64,000 bases of DNA, taken from the NCBI GenBank assembly GCA_963082975.1, contig OY720350.1, forward strand, positions 9,815,488 through 9,879,487, given 5' to 3'. The first letter of the stretch is position 1. Each line of letters opens with the position of its first letter. Source of the DNA: Labia minor. Its lineage: Eukaryota > Arthropoda > Insecta > Dermaptera > Spongiphoridae. Positions 58,523 through 64,000 of the stretch are shown here, piece after piece. The translations under genes were made by a program, and so were the position numbers. Below the pieces are notes generated by a model. It searched no databases. It saw only the letters and a program-made list of their open reading frames with translations, and was not told where the DNA came from.

Positions 58523-59129
58523 CACCTATCCCCCGATTTACACGGTACTTGTTTTACACGTTTTCGCTTTTACACGGTTTTCCAAATAAGTTTTTTTTTT
58601 GTTTTTATCGCACTCTACTAAATACTACTGTGTACACATCTCATGGGGAATCCCGAGCTTATGTGCTGACTTGCTGCACATGCACACTGTGTCTGTATTT
58701 CTTCGCATAAAATTAAAGTTTTATCTACGGAAAATTGTAATTGAGTGAAAGTTTCACAGTTTCAGAAAGATTTAATTTTCTATATTCCAACCTTCGATTC
58801 CGAAAAAAAGAATGAGAGTAATTTCTGATAGTGATGAAGAATAATAAAATACCTTTGGTTTTATTTTTTGTTCTTCTGTTTAATGTATTGTAATTAAATA
58901 AAAAAACAGTGTTTCCGTAATATATTACATATTTTAACTTGTCAATGCATTTTATTTTTATTTCTGTGTACACCTAAAATTATTGAAAAAAATCACAACT
59001 ATTAAATAGCAAAATTATGCATTTTCTGCAACCTTTTCGATTTACACGGTTTTGACTTGAAAATTTTCAATTTTCGATTTACACGTTTTTCTCAGGAACG
59101 TATCTACCGTGTAAATCGGGGGATAGGTG
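58523..59129. mobile_element. Tc1/mariner-superfamily MITE, possibly pogo-like, 607 bp
   Basis: The ends cacctatcccccgatttaca(cggta) and their inverse are perfect over about 25 bp, with TA on both sides (58521-58522 and 59130-59131). Further subterminal copies of gatttacacgg occur inside (for example near 58570 and 59040). No transposase is readable. The pogo/Tigger assignment is a guess from end style. Confidence 0.85.
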
Positions 59130-59154
59130 TATATTAATTTTTAAAGATATATAG

Positions 59155-59375
59155 CAGGGGTGGGCAAAAGCTGCTTATTTTATCCAGCCCGCCGGCCCCG
59201 TTCAAAAGTTTGGTTCTTATTTCGATCTTTCATTTAATTTCGTTCAATATGGCTCTAAAAAAAAGGTAATTTTTTTTACGAATGTCCCGGTTTGGTGTTT
59301 CGAAATATAGTCCTCCGGTTCGGGAGACATTTTGAAAATTTCATTTTGGCCCGCGCTTAAAAGTAGCCCACCCTG
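59155..59375. mobile_element. hAT-type MITE, 221 bp
   Basis: The ends caggggtgggcaaaag and gtagcccaccctg are inverse. The flanking 8-mers atatatag and atatatat match at 7 of 8. The end resembles that of the decayed hAT at 37779 (caggtgtggcca). Confidence 0.75.
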
Positions 59376-60004
59376 ATATATATAGGAATTTATATAAATC
59401 GAATGTAATATTTTTGTTTTGCAAGGAACATTACTTGTAGTTACTGTAATATGGTATACATTTAGTTAATTATAAAATTAAATATAAAAATTATATATTG
59501 AATAGTTTTTTTAGAAAAATCAAAAAAATTATTATTATTATTATTATTATATCAATTACAGAATTGTAATGAAATTCATAGTATTTTTGAGGTGTAAATG
59601 AATTAATCTGTTTCGATTTTATTTATGAAAACTATCATTTAAATTGATATTTTCTTTATTAAAGTTTAAGTTTAATAACTGATGTAAATATAATTTTCAA
59701 TTAAAAAGTTACAATGATTTCAAATGGCTTATTTATTAAAATGTTTTTATTAATTATTATTATTACTTACAAAAATATGTATATATATATATAGGTAAGT
59801 ATATATTTATATTTATATTAATTGATATTAATTTCAAATGTTAATAAATGATATATTAAATCTTAAATCTTATCTAACTAATAAAATATTAATTTACATG
59901 ATCTAATTATCCCATCAAATGAATTTTAAGGTAAAGTTATTTGATGTTATTTATATTTAATTTAAAAGATATTCGATTATTATTAAGAATTTTTAAAAAA
60001 TAAG
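59376..60004. other. AT-rich sequence, nothing recognised
   Basis: (TTA)n at about 59528-59550 and (TA)n near 59777-59793. Confidence 0.5.
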
Positions 60005-60626
60005 CTGGAGTGTCTCCACTCGACTATCTCGCAAATTTGAATTGAAATAAATAACATAATATATTATATTTAAATTAAATTTAATTAATTATAAATTATA
60101 AATTAAAATTCATAATAATATTTATTAAATCAGCGCATGTTTGGCTCTTTGTTGATGGCATTACGTCACGTGCTGGCGCGTGAGATTTGCAGTGTTAAAA
60201 AATTAATTCTGGTACTTTCAGCGATTCAATCAAGCTGCAATTCTATATATAGCAGTTTTATACAATTTTTAATCGTGTAAAAAACTATCCAGCATATATC
60301 TTTATTTGTACGGTCACTTTAGAGGAAAAAAAATCAAAACGAGGTAGGTAATGACCCTCTTCCGGTTGAGCTACATTTCTCAAAAGTTGATAGAAAACTA
60401 TGAATTTTGAATAATGCCCATGTACCTAATTCCATGATTCTAGCTCAAACCGTTTTTGTGTAACCTTGGTTACATACATACACACATACACACACATATA
60501 TATATATATATATTTCTCAACCTTAGTGAAAATAATTCAGGAACCTTCAAAAAGTATAAAAACATCAAAATCTCGACATCGAAAATTTTCATGATCGCAA
60601 TACTATCTCTGGCGAGATAGTAAAAA
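60005..60626 (+). mobile_element. Helentron-like element, family A, copy 7
   Basis: Full length, from ctggagtgtctccactcgac to hairpin tactatctctggcgagatag(ta). The microsatellite is (CA)n/(TA)n at 60474-60511. A family B element follows after only 15 bp. Confidence 0.82.
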
Positions 60627-60641
60627 TGCAAATTTATATTT

Positions 60642-61284
60642 ACCGACCGACGATAGTAAGGGAGGTATTGTTTTCACACCAAATTTCACATGTGGAGATT
60701 TTTACATATCTTCACGAATCATGCATTTTCTTAACAGAAAAAAGTATTTTTAGCATGATGTCTGTCCGTCCGTCCGTCCGTCCGTCCGTATAGATGTGTC
60801 AGGCTGAACGGCTCAACCGATTTTGATGAAATTTGGTATATTTACTTAATGCATCAGTGGGATGAATTGATCAACTTTTGGTTCAAATCCGGAAACCGGA
60901 AGTGGTAGTATTAGCGATCGACGATAGGAAGGGAAGGGTTATTTTCACACCAAATTTCACATGAGGAGATTTTTTCATATATCACCACGAATCATGCACT
61001 TTTTATTGGTTTTATCCTCGAGAAAAATTATATTTATTAGTTTTTTCTTGATTTAAAATTATATGACGTCATCCAGCCATTCATGACGTCACAGCCTGGT
61101 CTTGCATATATATTATAAATAAAATAAAATTAAAAATGTTTTTATTTATTATTTATGTATCCATATCTGTTTTTTATTACATTAATAGATATATTAAACT
61201 TATTTGAGATTGTTTCTGTACCTGCTAATTAATTTACTTCAAACCGTCGGTCGGTTCGGACCTGGCCACAGGTCAACTTATTTT
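60642..61284 (+). mobile_element. Helentron-like element, family B, copy 3
   Basis: Starts accgaccgacgatag and ends gacctggccacaggtc plus aacttatttt. (TCCG)n lies at 60762-60789 and the core gatgaaatttggta at 60825. This is the cleanest copy of the family in the window. Confidence 0.82.
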
Positions 61285-61748
61285 TAATTATTCTGAATAG
61301 AGATTGCTAGAAATAATATTTAATTTGTATTATATATAATCCCTGAATCAATGTAAAAGTGTAGTTTCAATGAATAGTTTTCATATGAACCAAAAATTAA
61401 TCTCTTGGTAATCGTAAAATAACATTTAAAGTCTATATACTAATTTAAATATATTTTATAGATATATAAGAATAATAAAAAAAATTATATTAATTTATAA
61501 ACATTATTATAAGTATATTAATATCTAATATAAAAGATAATTATATAAAATAGTTTCTCTGTACAGCCTATATGTTATTATAGAAAGGTGTACTCATCCT
61601 ATATTATGTTATTTTAACTCGATAAATATTGTATAATGTACGTGTACTTATTTTTTTTATAAAAAAAACAAACAAATACCTTGATTAATTAATAAACATA
61701 ATAGTTTGATAATTTATTAAATTATTATTCGATTAAAATAATAGATAA
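61285..61748. other. AT-rich sequence, nothing recognised
   Basis: No recognised content. Confidence 0.5.
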
Positions 61749-63646
61749 TCTATATATATAAAGGAGACTGTTTGTATGTATGTATGTAATTCGTTTACTT
61801 TTTTGCTGTCATAGTTTAATATGTTAAAATGTAAGTTATTTACATTTTAACATAAAATAGAAAATATATTATTTAAGGATTAAAGAATAAAAATAGAAAG
61901 TAAATTAGTGAATATTTTAAAAATTAGACAATTTGTGGAAATTGAAATAACTAAGAAATGAGAGGTGGAGGGGTTGAGGAGAGAGGTGAGAGTGTGTGTG
62001 AGCGGGACAGAGAGAGATTTAAAGTTTATATATAGTTCTCCGTGTTGTTCATTCAAGAGCCAGGCGTGGCCCACTGACTGGCGGACTCATTTTACACAAT
62101 GTATATAACTAGCAATCAAAGAATTATTATAAATTTTAACTTTTTATTTTAAATTCTAATATTCAAATATCATTTCAATTAAATAATTTATTCTAAAAGT
62201 TCTCATTTTAATTAATTTAATAAAATATTTAAATCATATTTAACTTAAATTATTTTGTATTTATTCTTTCCATATTTGAATAGGTACTTCTTTTATTTTA
62301 AGGGAGGGAATTAACTATGATCTAAAAAAATTAATAAATGAACTTAATAATAAAAAATCAAATAAATCCATTAATTTAAATTAATACTATTAATGAATGT
62401 ATATATTGTTAATTTATCTTTAGTTTTATCAATACTTTTATACCGTTAATTTTTATAAATTAATTTTTATAAATTGTCTCAAGTCTCTAACTTTGCATTT
62501 TCTCTAATTTTATTATAATTAAAAATATTCAATAAAAATCAAACAATGAAATTAAAATATCGAAATGAAATGATCAAGAAATATTATACTCTATTATAAC
62601 ATATACAATACTTATAAACTATAGGCGGAGGAAATATTAGGAGATATCATTGCGGGTTCATGCCAAATCGATCAACATTAATTAAGATATTTTCATTATG
62701 ACAGATATTAAAAAAACCGCGAATTCAATATCTCTGTTCACTAATTATTTGTAGACTTTAGTAAAACCTACGCATGACTCAATAGATCCGGATAAACTTT
62801 TTCAAATTTTGATCTTAAAATTTATCTTGAAGGTAGTAAAGAAAGAGTAAGATGTGGAAATCAATTGTAAAATATTAGGTGACCCAGACGACTTAAATAT
62901 AATAGGAGATTCGGCAATTGCAATTACAGATAGCGAGGAAAAATTAATCGAGGTAGGAAAAGAGATGAGGTTTGAAATTAATAATGATAAATAAATATAT
63001 TTAGAAACAAACAGGAGCAGTATTAACATACAAAATGTAGAATTTGAATATGTAGAAAAATTGAATGTAATCACGAAGGATAATAATATTTGAGAAGAAT
63101 TGAAATCGAAGTTGCAATCGGAAAACGCCTGTTATCATGCAGTAAAGAGGCTTATCTCATCAAAATTATTATAAAAGGGAATGAAAATTAAAATATATAA
63201 AACAATTATTTTGTCTGTTGTATTATATGAGTGTTAGACATGGTCTATGATCTTTGGAGATGAGAGTGGATTCAGAGAATAGGATTCTCCCCAGCATTTA
63301 TGGGCCAAAGAAAGATGAGTACATCAGGGAATGACGTACGAGAGATGGAACAGAGGCTCAGGATAAGGACACTTGGAGAAATGTGGTTGTAGCTGCCAAG
63401 AACTTTCGAGTAGATAGATATAACATATTCAATAATAATATATATAATTAATTTACTAAATAAATTAAAATATATTTTAAATAATCACACAATAAGAAAT
63501 GAATGTTTTATGTTATACATTGTTTGAAACAAAATGGATGAAAACCTTTTACTACTTTCAACCAAATACTATGTACCACTCGGGGGTACAGGGGGCGGAG
63601 CCCCCGTCTAGATGTGAAGAGCGACGAAGGAGCTCTGAGCAGCTAG
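61749..63646 (+). mobile_element. Putative Helitron, 1.9 kb
   Basis: The 5' end tctatatatataaaggagac is followed by a (TATG)n microsatellite, the usual look of arthropod Helitron 5' ends, and is preceded by A. The 3' end has a GC-rich stem gggggcggagccccc at 63591-63605, then a second small stem agagc/gctct and finally cagctag, followed by T. Insertion between A and T without duplication, a TC start and a CTAG end fit canonical Helitrons. No Rep/helicase is present, and the interior includes a LINE remnant, so the two ends might also belong to different elements. Confidence 0.55.
62640..63420 (+). pseudogene. LINE reverse transcriptase remnant
   Basis: A succession of short plus-strand segments in changing frames spells out a LINE ORF. 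First comes YHCGFMPNRST (the RxxxGF.P.RST region of the fingers), then VDFSK (catalytic motif A). Next is ADDL-like DDLNIIGDSAIAIT with the aspartates of motif C, then KTIILSVVLYE and YGPKKDEYIRE, and finally TWRNVVVAAKNFR at the C-terminus. Stops and frameshifts occur throughout, so it is long dead. The C-terminus groups it with 56011-56280. Full-length ORFs of this type run about 900-1000 residues, and roughly 250 can be followed here. Confidence 0.8.
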
Positions 63647-64000
63647 TTAAATAATAATAATAATTAGATATCATTAATTTTTTCTTTTCTCCCTTTTCAT
63701 TTAGGGCCATTGATTTCTTGCTACAAGGACATTTGTCTTTCTATTAACATAAACATAATTATAATAATTTTTTGTATTTTTTTAGACCTCCATTGACAGA
63801 CACCCACTCATTTAATGAATGAATAAAATGCACAAGTGTGTTTGAATGATTTCTTCTAATGGATTGACTATTTATATTACATTCCAATAAATATTAAGTA
63901 AACAACAACAACAAAAACTGGCGACTATTGAAAAATAAATTGCAAATTAATTCTCTTTTCTTTTTCTTTTTATACTTCTCTTTTATTTTATTTTTTTTTC
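63647..64000. other. AT-rich sequence, nothing recognised
   Basis: No recognised content up to the window end. Confidence 0.5.

Overview
The window is a very AT-rich stretch of animal nuclear DNA (AT richness judged by eye, not computed) and contains no host gene I can identify. The transposon repertoire points to an arthropod, most likely an insect or possibly a copepod: mariner transposases in several lineages, ZBED-type hAT transposons, Helitron/Helentron-like elements with internal microsatellites, Jockey-like LINE fragments, a Penelope-like fragment and tRNA-derived SINEs. I cannot name the species. The window reads as intergenic or intronic DNA built largely from dated and nested mobile elements separated by A/T-rich sequence.

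The only intact protein-coding gene is a 619-codon hAT (BED zinc finger plus RNase H-like) transposase at 30202-32061. It lies in a 3.4 kb element (29086-32447) with terminal inverted repeats and a perfect 8-bp target duplication. A short non-autonomous relative (41-505) has the same ends, but inside it carries a piece of a different hAT transposase. Six to seven further hAT-type elements (9180, 10218, 11194, 25750, 32651, 37779, 47000, 59155) can be delimited by 8-bp duplications. One of them (37779-40629) holds a decayed transposase C-terminus.

Tc1/mariner elements occur at 1784, 13064, 23922, 27230, 35112, 43246 and 53176, with a pogo-like inverted-repeat element at 58523. Three of them (13064, 27230, 43246) are fold-backs in which about 200 bp of one mariner end has been copied in inverted orientation to form both arms, leaving only a piece of transposase in the middle. 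Two Helentron-like families are interspersed: family A with seven copies (7801, 11308, 14973, 17035, 33489, 36760, 60005) and family B with three (22178, 48348, 60642). They have different ends, but both carry a microsatellite followed by a core with three identical sequence blocks at identical spacing. A canonical Helitron (61749-63646) appears to enclose a decayed LINE.

LINE remnants lie at 19835-20437, 45300-46790, 56011-56280 and 62640-63420. A Penelope-like fragment with a near-perfect palindrome is at 18922-19351. SINEs are at 3030-3304, 23405-23550, 40996-41232 and 54757-55019. Between these are a few higher-GC islands (for example 21180-21540 and 50460-50820) of unknown nature, embedded in long A/T-rich sequence and microsatellites in which I see nothing else.
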